Below the pieces are notes generated by a model. It worked only from the letters and a program-made list of their open reading frames with translations, did no database searches and was not told where the DNA came from. A stretch of DNA of 64,000 bases from Planosporangium spinosum. GTDB lineage: Bacteria; Actinomycetota; Actinomycetes; Mycobacteriales; Micromonosporaceae. The translations under genes and the position numbers were made by a program. Positions 46,307-54,798 of the stretch are shown piece by piece. Location: assembly GCF_049999945.1 (NCBI RefSeq), contig NZ_JBLYUB010000002.1, positions 310,001 to 374,000 of the forward strand. The letters run 5' to 3'. Each line of letters opens with the position of its first letter. The first letter of the stretch is position 1.

Positions 46307-47359
46307 TCAGTCCGTCACGCGGTCGCGGTCCTCGTCGCGCGGTGCCGGGACGGGCTCGGCGGTGGCCGCCGCCCCGACGAGCGCCCGGCGGGCGACGTGC
46401 CGGGACTTCAGCAGGCTGGCGACCGTGGTGACCGCGAGCATGCCGATGATGACCGCGAGCGAGAGCTCGATCGAGACCTCCGGTGCCCAACTGATCGGGT
46501 TACCCCCGTTGATGAACGGGACGTTGTTGTTGTGCAGCGCCTCGAGGAACAGCTTCACCCCGATGAAGCCCAGGACCAGCGACAGGCCGACCGACAGGTA
46601 CACCAGCCGGTTGAGCAGGCCGCCCAGCAGGAAGTACAGCTGCCGCAGCCCCATCAGCGCGAACACGTTCGCGGTGAACACCAGGTACGGCTCCTGGGTC
46701 AGGCCGAAGATCGCCGGAATCGAGTCGAGGGCGAAGATCAGGTCCGTCGTACCGATGGCGATCATCACGAGCAGGATCGGGGTGAGCAACCGGCGACCGC
46801 CGACAACCATGGTCAGTCGCGCGTCGTTGTACCGGTCCACCATGGGCAGTACCCGACGGCTCCACCGGATGATCGGGTTCTCCTTGAACTCGTCCTCGTC
46901 GGACTCCCCGCCGGTGGCGAGTTTGGTGGCGGTGTATACCAGGAATGCGCCGAACAGGTAGAACACCCACTCGAAGCGGCTGATCGCAGCGGCACCGACA
47001 GCGATGAACGCGCCGCGCATCACCAGCGCCAACACGATGCCGACGAGCAGCACCTTCTGCTGGGCGGCGCGTGGCACGGCGAAGCGGGCCATGATGATCA
47101 CAAAGACGAACAGATTGTCGACCGACAGGCTGTACTCGGTGACCCAGCCGGCGAAGAACTGCCCCGCGAAGTCAGGCCCCTGCATCGCCCACAGGCCCAG
47201 ACCGAACGCGACCGCCAGGCCCACGTAGAAGACGATCCACAACGCGCACTCACGGAGGGTGGGCTCGTGCGGGCGCCGCCCGACGATCAACAGGTCGAAA
47301 AGGAGCAGAGCACCGAGCCCGACGAGGGTGATCGTCCAGACGGAGCCAGCGATGTTCAT
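46307..47359 (-). CDS. TerC/Alx family membrane protein (probable Mn2+ exporter)
   Basis: A 350-residue integral membrane protein of the TerC family with eight or nine helices. Conserved acidic residues lie in SLSVDNLFVFVII and TTDLIFALDSIPAIFG, the intramembrane metal motifs. The best-studied relatives, Alx and MntP-like systems, export manganese. ATG 47359 follows GGAGGAC. A yybP-ykoY manganese riboswitch lies in the leader, which supports a manganese role here. The C-terminal 25 residues are charged and cytosolic. Confidence 0.93.
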   Translation of the reverse strand: MNIAGSVWTITLVGLGALLLFDLLIVGRRPHEPTLRECALWIVFYVGLAVAFGLGLWAMQGPDFAGQFFAGWVTEYSLSVDNLFVFVIIMARFAVPRAAQQKVLLVGIVLALVMRGAFIAVGAAAISRFEWVFYLFGAFLVYTATKLATGGESDEDEFKENPIIRWSRRVLPMVDRYNDARLTMVVGGRRLLTPILLVMIAIGTTDLIFALDSIPAIFGLTQEPYLVFTANVFALMGLRQLYFLLGGLLNRLVYLSVGLSLVLGFIGVKLFLEALHNNNVPFINGGNPISWAPEVSIELSLAVIIGMLAVTTVASLLKSRHVARRALVGAAATAEPVPAPRDEDRDRVTD

Positions 47360-47435
47360 GTGGATGTCCTCCGGTAGACACAGCGCACCGGGCACGCCGG
47401 CAGGGGAACCAGCGCGCGCCGATATGCGATTAGTG

Positions 47436-47556
47436 ACTCCGGAGGTCTCTCCCGCCGCCGAGGGGTCGGCGACCGGCGACGCCGGGCGACCGGCGGCCCG
47501 TAGGCCGAGGTAGCCGTGTTGACGACGTCACCGCGAGGGAATACTCCCCTCCTTGT
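47436..47556 (-). promoter_or_regulatory. yybP-ykoY (manganese) riboswitch of terC
   Basis: The minus-strand leader of terC carries the two most conserved parts of the family: GGGGAGTA near 47550-47540 and AGAGACCTCC near 47452-47440. GGAGG before the first and CCTCC in the second can pair to form the closing helix. Between them are GC-rich helices. The distance to the ATG is about 75 bases. The family binds Mn2+ and switches on exporters of the TerC/Alx and MntP kinds, which fits the gene downstream. I could not fold it formally. Confidence 0.8.
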
Positions 47557-47674
47557 GGGGCCATTCTCCCCCATGAACCATGGTCATCGCGAGCGACCCC
47601 CGAAGATCAGATCAACGGAGCCCGCTGCCGCCCCGGCCGGCGGCGCGACCCACGCCGGGCGTTCCGGCACCGAG

Positions 47675-47775
47675 CCGATCGGCCACCGTCTCCCGCCCGC
47701 CCCACCGACCCCGATCGGCCACGCTCTCCCGCCCGCCCCACCGACCCCGATCGGCCGCCGTCCCCCGTCGGCCCC
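47675..47775. repeat. 36-bp tandem repeat upstream of the monooxygenase gene
   Basis: About 2.8 copies of a 36-bp unit begin with CCGATCGGCC at 47675, 47711 and 47747. The plus frame of the downstream gene stays open through it and would read PPAPPTPIGH-type repeats, but the family start lies after the array. Confidence 0.9.
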
Positions 47776-47815
47776 GCCGGAGGCTGGCAGCGCGGGGCAT
47801 GGCAGGCTTGCCGCC

Positions 47816-48109
47816 ATGGTGACCGAGATCGCGCTCATCGATGTGCAGGAAGGCCGCGAAGACGAGTTCGCCGCGGCGTACGCGAAGGCCAAAGAACTGC
47901 TGGTGACCACGCCCGGCTGCCGTTCGGTGCGGATGACCCGCGGCATCGAGACGCCGACCCGCTTCGTGCTCCTCGTCGAGTGGGACTCGGTCGACGCCCA
48001 CATCGAGAACTTCCGCGCCACCGATCGCTTCACCCGGTGGCGCGGTCTGATCGGGCCGTACTTCGACGGCGCTCCCCGGGTGGAGCACTTCACCGACCTG
48101 CCGGCCTGA
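47816..48109 (+). CDS. Antibiotic biosynthesis monooxygenase (ABM) family protein
   Basis: A 97-residue ferredoxin-fold protein of the ABM family, with TEIALIDVQEGREDEFAAAYA, PGCRSVRMTRGIE and RFVLLVEWDSVDAHIENFR. Members include small cofactor-free monooxygenases and haem-degrading proteins, but many are uncharacterised. ATG 47816 fits the family and has no strong ribosome site. The frame stays open 100 codons upstream through a Pro-rich 36-bp repeat; I do not think that part is translated. Its TGA abuts the stop codon of the convergent methyltransferase gene. Confidence 0.87.
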   Translation: MVTEIALIDVQEGREDEFAAAYAKAKELLVTTPGCRSVRMTRGIETPTRFVLLVEWDSVDAHIENFRATDRFTRWRGLIGPYFDGAPRVEHFTDLPA

Positions 48110-48742
48110 TCACCGCGGCTCCATCGCCCCCGGATAGGTGGCCAGGACCGTCGCCATCTCCGGTGTGACCCGGACCTGGGTGGCGAGCAGCCGCGGGTGG
48201 CGCAGCCAGTGCAGGCGCGCCGCGTCCGGGGCGCCGTCGTAGCGGGGCGGCCACCCGTCGGCCGGCGCGAAGTCGTCGATGACGAGGACCCCGCCCGGTC
48301 GTAGCCACCGCTCGGGCTCCAGCGGGGGCTCCTCGCCCTTGCCCTGACCCCCACCGTCCAGTACCAACAGATCGAACGGGCCGTACCGGGCCAGGTCGGC
48401 CCAGTCGCCGGTGACCACGTCGACGCGGGGCTGGCCGGCGAAGACCTCCCGGGCGCCGCCCGCCAACTCCGGGTCACGCTCGACACTGACCAGTCTGGCC
48501 TCGGGGTGGGCACCGCTGGTCAACCACGCCAGCCCGACCCCGGAGCCGGTGCCGGTCTCTCCGATGACGCCGGCACCCACCCCTGCGGCGAGCAGGCGCA
48601 GCAGCTCACCCTGGGCGGGCACGCACGACAGGCTGAAGCCACTGTCGCGGGCGGCCCGCACCGCTTCGGCGACCAGGGGCGGCAGGTCGGACCGGCCGTC
48701 GTACGCGGCCGTCCCACCCAGCGTCATGACAGCGTTCCGCAC
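48110..48742 (-). CDS. SAM-dependent O-methyltransferase family protein
   Basis: A 210-residue class I methyltransferase resembling the caffeoyl-CoA/catechol O-methyltransferase group. The SAM site is GVIGETGTGSGVGLAWLT with acidic LVSVERDPE, and the catalytic-loop region is FDLLVLDGG. GTG 48742 has a weak ribosome site, 30 bases after the uvrB stop on the same strand, so it may be cotranscribed with uvrB. Its own stop codon directly abuts that of the convergent ABM gene. The substrate is unknown. Confidence 0.87.
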   Translation of the reverse strand: MRNAVMTLGGTAAYDGRSDLPPLVAEAVRAARDSGFSLSCVPAQGELLRLLAAGVGAGVIGETGTGSGVGLAWLTSGAHPEARLVSVERDPELAGGAREVFAGQPRVDVVTGDWADLARYGPFDLLVLDGGGQGKGEEPPLEPERWLRPGGVLVIDDFAPADGWPPRYDGAPDAARLHWLRHPRLLATQVRVTPEMATVLATYPGAMEPR

Positions 48743-48771
48743 ATCCGGGTCATGCCCGCCAGTATCGTCGG

Positions 48772-50871
48772 TCAGCGCACGCCCGCGACGTCCATGCCGC
48801 GCAGTTCCTTCTTCAGCTCGCCGATCTCGTCGCGGATCCGGGCGGCCAACTCGAACTGCAGCTCCCGGGCGGCGTTCAGCATCTGATCGTTGAGGTCCTG
48901 GATGAGCTGGGCCAGGTCGGCGCGGGCCATGCCCTCGCGGGACGGGGTCGCGGCCTTGCGGCGCGACCGGGTCTCCGGCACCGGCGCCTTGCCCCGGCTC
49001 ATCTGCCGGCCCGCTCCGCCGACCAGCTCCTCGGCGTCGTCGGCCTCACGGTAGATGTCGTCGAGGATGTCGTGGATCTTCTTGCGCAGCGGCTGCGGGT
49101 CGATGCCGTTGGCCTCGTTGTAGGCGACCTGCTTCGCGCGCCGCCGGTTGGTCTCCTCGATCGCGTGCGCCATCGACGGGGTCACCTTGTCGGCGTACAT
49201 GATCACCTGGCCGGACACGTTACGCGCGGCGCGGCCGATGGTCTGCACGAGGCTCGTGCCGGAGCGCAGGAAGCCCTCCTTGTCGGCGTCGAGGATCGCC
49301 ACCAGGCTCACCTCGGGCAGGTCCAGGCCCTCCCGCAGCAGGTTGATACCGACCAGGACGTCGTAGTCACCGCGGCGCAACTCCTTGAGCAACTCGACGC
49401 GGCGCAGCGTGTCGACCTCCGAGTGCAGGTACCGCACCCGGATGCCGTGTTCGAGCAGGTAGTCGGTGAGGTCCTCGGCCATCTTCTTGGTCAGCGTGGT
49501 GACCAGGACCCGCTCGTCGCGCTCGGTGCGCACGGCGATCTCGTGCATGAGGTCGTCGATCTGGCCCTTCGTGGGCTTCACGATCACCTCGGGGTCGACC
49601 AGACCGGTCGGCCGGATCACCTGCTCGACGTACTCGCCCTGGGTCTTGTCCAGCTCGTACGAGCCCGGGGTCGCCGACAGGTAGACCACCTGGCCCACCC
49701 GGTCGGTGAACTCGTCGAAGCGAAGCGGGCGGTTGTCCATCGCGCTGGGCAGCCGGAACCCGTGCTCGACCAGGGTCCGCTTGCGGGAGGCGTCGCCCTC
49801 GTACATGCCGCCGATCTGGGGCACGGTGTTGTGCGACTCGTCGATGACGGTGAGGAAGTCGTCGGGGAAGTAGTCGAGCAGACAGTGCGGCGCGCTGCCG
49901 GGCGCTCGGCCGTCGATGTGCCGCGAGTAGTTCTCGATCCCGGAGCAGAACCCGACCTGGCGCATCATCTCGATGTCGTACGTGGTGCGCATGCGCAGCC
50001 GCTGGGCCTCCAGCAGCTTGCCCTGGCGCTCCAACTCCTCCAGCCGCTCGGCCAGTTCCGACTCGATGTCGCGGATCGCCCGCTCCATGCGCTCCGGACC
50101 GGCCGCGTAGTGGGTGGCCGGGAAGATCAGCAGCTCGTCGGTCTCCCGCAGCTTGTCGCCGGTGAGCGGATGCAGGTAGGAGAGCTGCTCGATCTCGTCA
50201 CCGAAGAACTCGATGCGGATCGCCAGCTCCTCGTACGCCGGAATGATCTCCAGCGTGTCGCCCCGGACCCGGAACGTACCGCGGTTGAAGGCGATGTCGT
50301 TGCGGGCGTACTGCACGTCGACAAGGCGCCGCAGCAGCTGGTCGCGCTCGATCTCCTGGCCGACGCGCACCTTCACCGCCCGCTCCAGGTACTCCTGCGG
50401 GGTGCCCAGGCCGTAGATCGCGGACACGGTGGCGACCACGACGACGTCACGCCGGGTCAACAGGCTCATCGTCGCGGAGTGGCGCAGCCGCTCGACCTCC
50501 TCGTTGATCGAGGAGTCCTTCTCGATGTAGGTGTCGGTCTGCGGGATGTACGCCTCGGGCTGGTAGTAGTCGTAGTAGCTGACGAAGTACTCCACCGCGT
50601 TGTGCGGCATCAGCTCCCGGAACTCCTTGGCCAACTGGGCGCAGAGCGTCTTGTTCGGGGCGAGGATCAGCGTCGGCCGCTGCAGCCGCTCGATCAGCCA
50701 GGCCGTCGTCGCACTCTTGCCGGTGCCGGTGGCACCCAGCAGCACCACGTGACGGTCGCCCCGGCGCACCCACTTCTCCAGCCCGTCGATCGCCGCGGGT
50801 TGGTCGCCGGAGGGCTGGTACTCACTCACGACCTCGAAGGGCCTGTCGAGGCGGGGAATGTCGACCGTCAT
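48772..50871 (-). CDS. uvrB: Excinuclease ABC subunit B
   Basis: UvrB is the damage-verifying helicase-like subunit of nucleotide excision repair. The 699-residue protein has Walker A GATGTGKSATT near residue 46, the beta-hairpin region YDYYQPEAYIP, helicase motifs ending in QTIGRAARN, and the C-terminal UVR motif LIQDLNDQMLNAARELQFE that binds UvrC. ATG 50871 fits the family start. It lies seven bases after a TACCGT -10 box and lacks a Shine-Dalgarno, so the mRNA is probably leaderless. A PafBC-type element overlaps this promoter. Confidence 0.97.
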   Translation of the reverse strand: MTVDIPRLDRPFEVVSEYQPSGDQPAAIDGLEKWVRRGDRHVVLLGATGTGKSATTAWLIERLQRPTLILAPNKTLCAQLAKEFRELMPHNAVEYFVSYYDYYQPEAYIPQTDTYIEKDSSINEEVERLRHSATMSLLTRRDVVVVATVSAIYGLGTPQEYLERAVKVRVGQEIERDQLLRRLVDVQYARNDIAFNRGTFRVRGDTLEIIPAYEELAIRIEFFGDEIEQLSYLHPLTGDKLRETDELLIFPATHYAAGPERMERAIRDIESELAERLEELERQGKLLEAQRLRMRTTYDIEMMRQVGFCSGIENYSRHIDGRAPGSAPHCLLDYFPDDFLTVIDESHNTVPQIGGMYEGDASRKRTLVEHGFRLPSAMDNRPLRFDEFTDRVGQVVYLSATPGSYELDKTQGEYVEQVIRPTGLVDPEVIVKPTKGQIDDLMHEIAVRTERDERVLVTTLTKKMAEDLTDYLLEHGIRVRYLHSEVDTLRRVELLKELRRGDYDVLVGINLLREGLDLPEVSLVAILDADKEGFLRSGTSLVQTIGRAARNVSGQVIMYADKVTPSMAHAIEETNRRRAKQVAYNEANGIDPQPLRKKIHDILDDIYREADDAEELVGGAGRQMSRGKAPVPETRSRRKAATPSREGMARADLAQLIQDLNDQMLNAARELQFELAARIRDEIGELKKELRGMDVAGVR

Positions 50872-50878
50872 GGGGTCA

Positions 50879-50901
50879 ACGGTATCCCGCGGGTATGACA
50901 A
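50879..50901 (-). promoter_or_regulatory. PafBC-type damage promoter of uvrB
   Basis: TTGTCATAC, exactly 8 bases, TACCGT, then seven bases to the ATG on the minus strand. Six of nine upstream bases match TTGTCRGTG and the spacing is exact. It resembles the uvrA and uvrC elements in its flanking bases as well. Confidence 0.65.
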
Positions 50902-51210
50902 GACCCCGCGAGCGCACGCCCCCCGATCGCCACGGCACACCACGGCCGTGAGCGCTCATCCCGGCCGTGAGCCCACACCCCGGCGCGAACCACCCGGTCG
51001 GTTTCGACAATGCGATTGTGTGCTGGAGATCACCGGGTTACCGTCGATGGGTAGGCCGCTCGCGGCGGCCGATCGGGATGTCGGCGAACCTCCATACCGG
51101 TTCGTCCCCCGACGCACGGTCTGCAGCCCCGGCCCGGCCGGTGAGCGCACCGCTGCGGTCGCGCGTGATGCGCTGACCGGCCGCCGCGAGCGCCGCAAGC
51201 CCGTCACCCA
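50902..51210. other. Gap between the response regulator gene and uvrB
   Basis: No gene is visible. CCGTGAGC is repeated around 50946-50970. One stretch looks superficially like a tRNA T-arm but has no matching acceptor. Confidence 0.4.
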
Positions 51211-51290
51211 CCCGAGGCCACCACCACGAACGCCAACCACCACGAACGCCAACCACCGCGCTCGAGGCCACCACCGCGCTCGAGGCCACC
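51211..51290. repeat. Compound tandem repeat beyond the response regulator stop
   Basis: Two exact copies of a 16-bp unit (51221 and 51237) are followed by two exact copies of an 18-bp unit (51253 and 51271). Both units start CCACC. The array lies about 40 bases past the stop of the minus-strand response regulator gene. Confidence 0.93.
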
Positions 51291-51326
51291 ACCAATCGCG
51301 GCCTCCCCCAGCGGCGGGACCGGCCC

Positions 51327-51932
51327 TCACAACCAGCCGTGGTCGCGGGCAATCCGCGTGGCCTCCACCCGGTTACGGGCACCGGTCTTGCCGATCGCGC
51401 TCGACAGGTAGTTGCGCACCGTACCCTCCGACAGCACCAGTTGGGCGGCGATCCCCGCGACGGTCGCGCCGTCGGCACCGGCGCACAGCACCTCCCGTTC
51501 CCGCTCGGTCAGCGGCGACGGGCCGCTCGACAGGGACGCGACGGCCAGGTCGGGGTCGACCACGGTACGGCCTCCGTGCACGTCCCGTACCGCGGTCGCC
51601 AGCCGGTCGACGGGGGCGTCCTTGACCACGAAGCCCCGGGCACCCGCGTCCATCGCCCGTCGCAGGTATCCGGGCCGGCCGAACGTGGTCAGGATCAGTA
51701 CCCGTACGCCGGGCACCCGCCGGCAGATCTCGGCGGTGGCGTCGATGCCGTCGAGGCGGGGCATCTCGATGTCGAGCAGTGCCACGTCGGGCCGGTGCGC
51801 GACGACGGCCGCCACCGCCTCCGCCCCGTCGCCGACCTCGGCCACGACCTCGAAGTCCGGCTCCAGGGCGAGCAGCGCGGCGAGCGCGCCGCGGATGAGG
51901 TGCTGGTCGTCGGCGAGCACGATCCGGATCAT
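51327..51932 (-). CDS. NarL/LuxR-family response regulator
   Basis: A 201-residue response regulator. The receiver domain has the acidic pair in LADDQHLIRGAL, the phospho-acceptor Asp in DVALLDIEMPRLDG and the Lys in FVVKDAP. The C-terminal LuxR-type HTH reads LTEREREVLCAGADGATVAGIAAQL and TVRNYLSSAIGKTGARNR. It is of the DesR kind, which pairs with DesK-like kinases. Its ATG overlaps the end of the kinase reading frame by four bases. It probably controls the ABC transporter genes upstream in the same operon. Confidence 0.95.
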   Translation of the reverse strand: MIRIVLADDQHLIRGALAALLALEPDFEVVAEVGDGAEAVAAVVAHRPDVALLDIEMPRLDGIDATAEICRRVPGVRVLILTTFGRPGYLRRAMDAGARGFVVKDAPVDRLATAVRDVHGGRTVVDPDLAVASLSSGPSPLTEREREVLCAGADGATVAGIAAQLVLSEGTVRNYLSSAIGKTGARNRVEATRIARDHGWL

Positions 51933-53067
51933 GCGGCACCTCCCGTCGGGATCGTCGCGCGTACCGTGAACCAGCCGTTCACCGCGCCGGTGGACAGGCT
52001 GCCACCCGCCGCGGTGACCCGCTCGGCCAGGCCCGACAGCCCGTTGCCCGCCGTCACCGGCCGGTCCTCGGCCGCCGCCACCCCGTCGTCACCGACCTCG
52101 ACCACGACGGCACCCGCGTCCCGGCCGACCGAGATGCGGCACCGGGCCGCCGGGCGTGCCGGACCACGTTGGTCGTTGCCTCCCGGACCACCCACGACAC
52201 CACGTCCTCGACCGGGTGCGGCAGCCCCACCGGTACCCCGCTCATGGTCGCCCGCACACCGGCGGCACCGAGCAGCGCGGCGGCCGTACGCACCTCGCCG
52301 GCCAGCGACACGTCCCGGTACCCGGACACGGTGGCCCGCACCTCGTCGAGCGCCTCCCGGGCGACCTTGCCCACCTCGATCATCTCCGCCTCCGCCCGGT
52401 CCGGGTGCTCAGGCAGCAGCCGGGCGGCCAGCTCGGACTTCAGCGCCACCGCCGCCAGCCGCTGGCCGAGCACGTCGTGCAGGTCGCGGGAGATCCGCAG
52501 CCGTTCCTCGGTGACCGCGAGCCGGGCCAGCTCGGCACGGGCCTCCCCGAGCTGGATGGAGTAGTCGATCTGCCGGTAGAACGCCGCCTGCAGGGAGCCG
52601 ATCGTGACGACCGAGACCGCCATGGTGGCCACCCCCTCGGCGTCGGCCCCGACCGCCAGGCCGGTGACCAGATAGGCCAGCGCGACCCCGCCCAGGCTGA
52701 GCCACCACCGCCGCTGCGCCAGGCTGACCAGCAGCATCGAGACACCGTAGAACGCCATGGCGGTCAGCCAGTCGAAGCCGATCACGGCGGCCAGCCCGGC
52801 GCCGACGACGAACGCGGCGACCAGCGCGTACGGGGTGCGGTTGCGGTGGCGGGCCGGCACCGCCTGCCACATCACCCGGACGTAGCAGGCGGCGAACCCG
52901 ACCAGACCGACGACACCGAGGACGACCGTGCCGACCGGGCGGTGGCCCGTCAGCAGCGACATCATCGGGTACCCCAGGTACGCCAGGAACGAGATGGTGT
53001 ACAGCCGCACCCGCAGCCACTGCCTGGGCCCCCAGCGATGCGCCGTGACGGTGTCGACCGCGACCAT
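51929..53067 (-). pseudogene. DesK-like sensor histidine kinase, frameshifted
   Basis: The kinase begins at ATG 53067, five bases after the permease stop. Five or six membrane helices are followed by the dimerisation/phospho-acceptor motif ISRDLHDVLGQRLAAVAL and the N-box REATTNVVRHAR. Right after this, near 52145-52160, the frame is lost; the rest of the ATPase domain (VVVEVGDDG, GNGLSGLAERV) continues in another frame to 51929, where it overlaps the response regulator start. The total of 1139 bases is one short of a whole number of codons, so one base is missing in a GC-only run. This may be a sequencing error, a real loss-of-function mutation or, less likely, a programmed slip. Without the shift it would be 379 residues. 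Confidence 0.85.
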
Positions 53068-53072
53068 GCCGG

Positions 53073-53786
53073 TCAGGATGCCCGACGGAAACGCCAGCCC
53101 GCCAGCACCGCGAACAGCACCGTCCAGCCGCCCAGGATCGCCAGACCGGTACCGGACACGTGGGTCGCGCCGAGCACGGACCATCCCAGCTCACCGGCCC
53201 GGTACGTCGGCGTGACCTCGGCGATCCGGGCCAGCCAGTGCGGGAAGGCCTTCACCGGCATCCACAGTCCGCCCACGATCGACAGGCCGAACAGCAGCAC
53301 CATCGACACACCCTGGGCCGCCTCGTCGCGGAAGGTGTAACCGACCACGATGCCGAGGGCGACGAACGGCAGCGACGCCGCCCACACCGCCACCAGCAGG
53401 CCGATCCAGGTGGTCACCGACAGCGAAACGTGGTTGACGACGCGGCCGAGCAGCATGACGGCGAGCACGGCCGGCACCGTCAGCATCGACGCGGCGAGGA
53501 CCTTGATCGCCAGGTACGTCGCCGGCCGCATCGGGCTCAGCGCGAGCTGGCGGGTCCAGCCCCGGGTGCGCTCCAGCGCGATCCGGGCGCCGAAGCCGGG
53601 CAGCGCCGCCACGATCGCCCCGTACAGCGCCATCGAGACCATCGCGTACGCGGAGTCCGATCGGCTGGTGTGGTCGAAGACGGTCGTGAACAGCAGGTAG
53701 AAGGCGGCCGGGAAACCGACGGTGTAGCCGAGGAAGACCCGGCTGCGCAGCGTCCGCAGCACTTCCATGCGCAAGTAGGCAAGCAT
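53073..53786 (-). CDS. ABC-2 type transporter permease
   Basis: A 237-residue membrane protein with six predicted helices of the ABC-2 exporter type. The region ALSPMRPATYLAIKVLAAS and GGLWMPVKAFPHWL are typical, the latter being the extracellular loop before the last helices. Its ATG shares one base with the ATPase stop (TGATG), so the two are coupled. With the DesK/DesR-like pair downstream it forms a classic sensor-regulated efflux operon. The substrate is unknown. Confidence 0.9.
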   Translation of the reverse strand: MLAYLRMEVLRTLRSRVFLGYTVGFPAAFYLLFTTVFDHTSRSDSAYAMVSMALYGAIVAALPGFGARIALERTRGWTRQLALSPMRPATYLAIKVLAASMLTVPAVLAVMLLGRVVNHVSLSVTTWIGLLVAVWAASLPFVALGIVVGYTFRDEAAQGVSMVLLFGLSIVGGLWMPVKAFPHWLARIAEVTPTYRAGELGWSVLGATHVSGTGLAILGGWTVLFAVLAGWRFRRAS

Positions 53787-54685
53787 CAGGCAACCGCCTC
53801 GTCGGTCAGGGCGAGCACCGCGTCGGCCAGCGGCGCCGCCGCCACCTCGATGTCGCGGGCGCCGGGGTATGCGGTCAGCAGGGTACGCAGCGTCGTGTCC
53901 GAGTCCGTGGAGCGCAGCGTGACGGCCGCACCGTGCACGTCCACGCTCGTCACGCCCGGCAGGGCGGCGAGCCCGGCGCGGTCGGCGTCGGGCAGCGTCG
54001 CGCGGATCAGCCGGGCCGCGGCGACGGCACGGATCTCGGTGGTCGGCCCGTCGGCCACCACCCGGCCCGCCGCGATCAGGACGATGCGGTCGGCGACCTC
54101 GTCGGCCTCCTCCAGGTAGTGGGTGGAGAACAGGACGGTACGGCCGGCCGCCGCGTACCCGCGCACGGCTGTCCAGAACGCCCGCCGGGCGGCGGTGTCC
54201 AGGCCGGCCGTCGGTTCGTCGAGTACCAGCAGGTCGGGGGTTCCGACGAGGGCGAGCGCGAACCGTACCCGCTGGGCCTGACCGCCGGAGAGGCGGTCCA
54301 CCCGACGGTCGAGGAGGTCGCCGACGCCCGCGGCCTCGACCACCTCGTCGAACACCGCCGGCTGCGGTTGGAGCGCACGCATCGCGGAGAGCAGTTCCTT
54401 GACCGTGACACCGGTCAGTAACGCACCGTCCTGCAGAACGGCACCGACGCGACCCGCGGCGATCGCGGCGCGTGGGTTGAGCCCGAACAGCGCGACCTGT
54501 CCGCGGTCGGGGGTCGACAGTCCGAGCAGGGCGCTGAGCGTGGTGGTCTTACCGGCCCCGTTCGGGCCGAGCAGGGCGACCACTTCGCCCCGCCGCACGC
54601 TCAGGTCCACGCCGTCCACCGCCCGGACGGCACCGTAGTACCGGCGCAGGGACCGGATCTCGATGGCGAATGGGGTTTCGGTCAT
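53786..54685 (-). CDS. ABC transporter ATP-binding protein
   Basis: A 299-residue ATPase of the drug/lipid exporter (DrrA/CcmA-like) group. Walker A is GPNGAGKTTT near residue 43, the signature is LSGGQAQRVRFA, Walker B is LLVLDEPTAGLD and the H-loop is STHYLEEADEV. The C-terminal 80 residues form the accessory domain typical of these exporters. It is first in the operon. No Shine-Dalgarno is obvious; TCGTAT lies five bases before the ATG, so it may be leaderless. Confidence 0.94.
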   Translation of the reverse strand: MTETPFAIEIRSLRRYYGAVRAVDGVDLSVRRGEVVALLGPNGAGKTTTLSALLGLSTPDRGQVALFGLNPRAAIAAGRVGAVLQDGALLTGVTVKELLSAMRALQPQPAVFDEVVEAAGVGDLLDRRVDRLSGGQAQRVRFALALVGTPDLLVLDEPTAGLDTAARRAFWTAVRGYAAAGRTVLFSTHYLEEADEVADRIVLIAAGRVVADGPTTEIRAVAAARLIRATLPDADRAGLAALPGVTSVDVHGAAVTLRSTDSDTTLRTLLTAYPGARDIEVAAAPLADAVLALTDEAVA

Positions 54686-54798
54686 GGCCGATACGATTCC
54701 GGCTGCGGCCGTCACGCCGTAGTGCCACCGATCGTGACCTCCGCATGACAACTGTCATGTCGCGGCCGTCGGGTGCCACGGCACCGCCGTACGGGCGG

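Noticed and set aside
51060..51130. tRNA-like T-arm near GGTTCGTC
   Set aside because: No acceptor stem, anticodon arm or CCA can be built around it.
51929..52195. A separate 88-residue gene before the response regulator
   Set aside because: It is the C-terminal ATPase part of the histidine kinase, displaced by the one-base frameshift.
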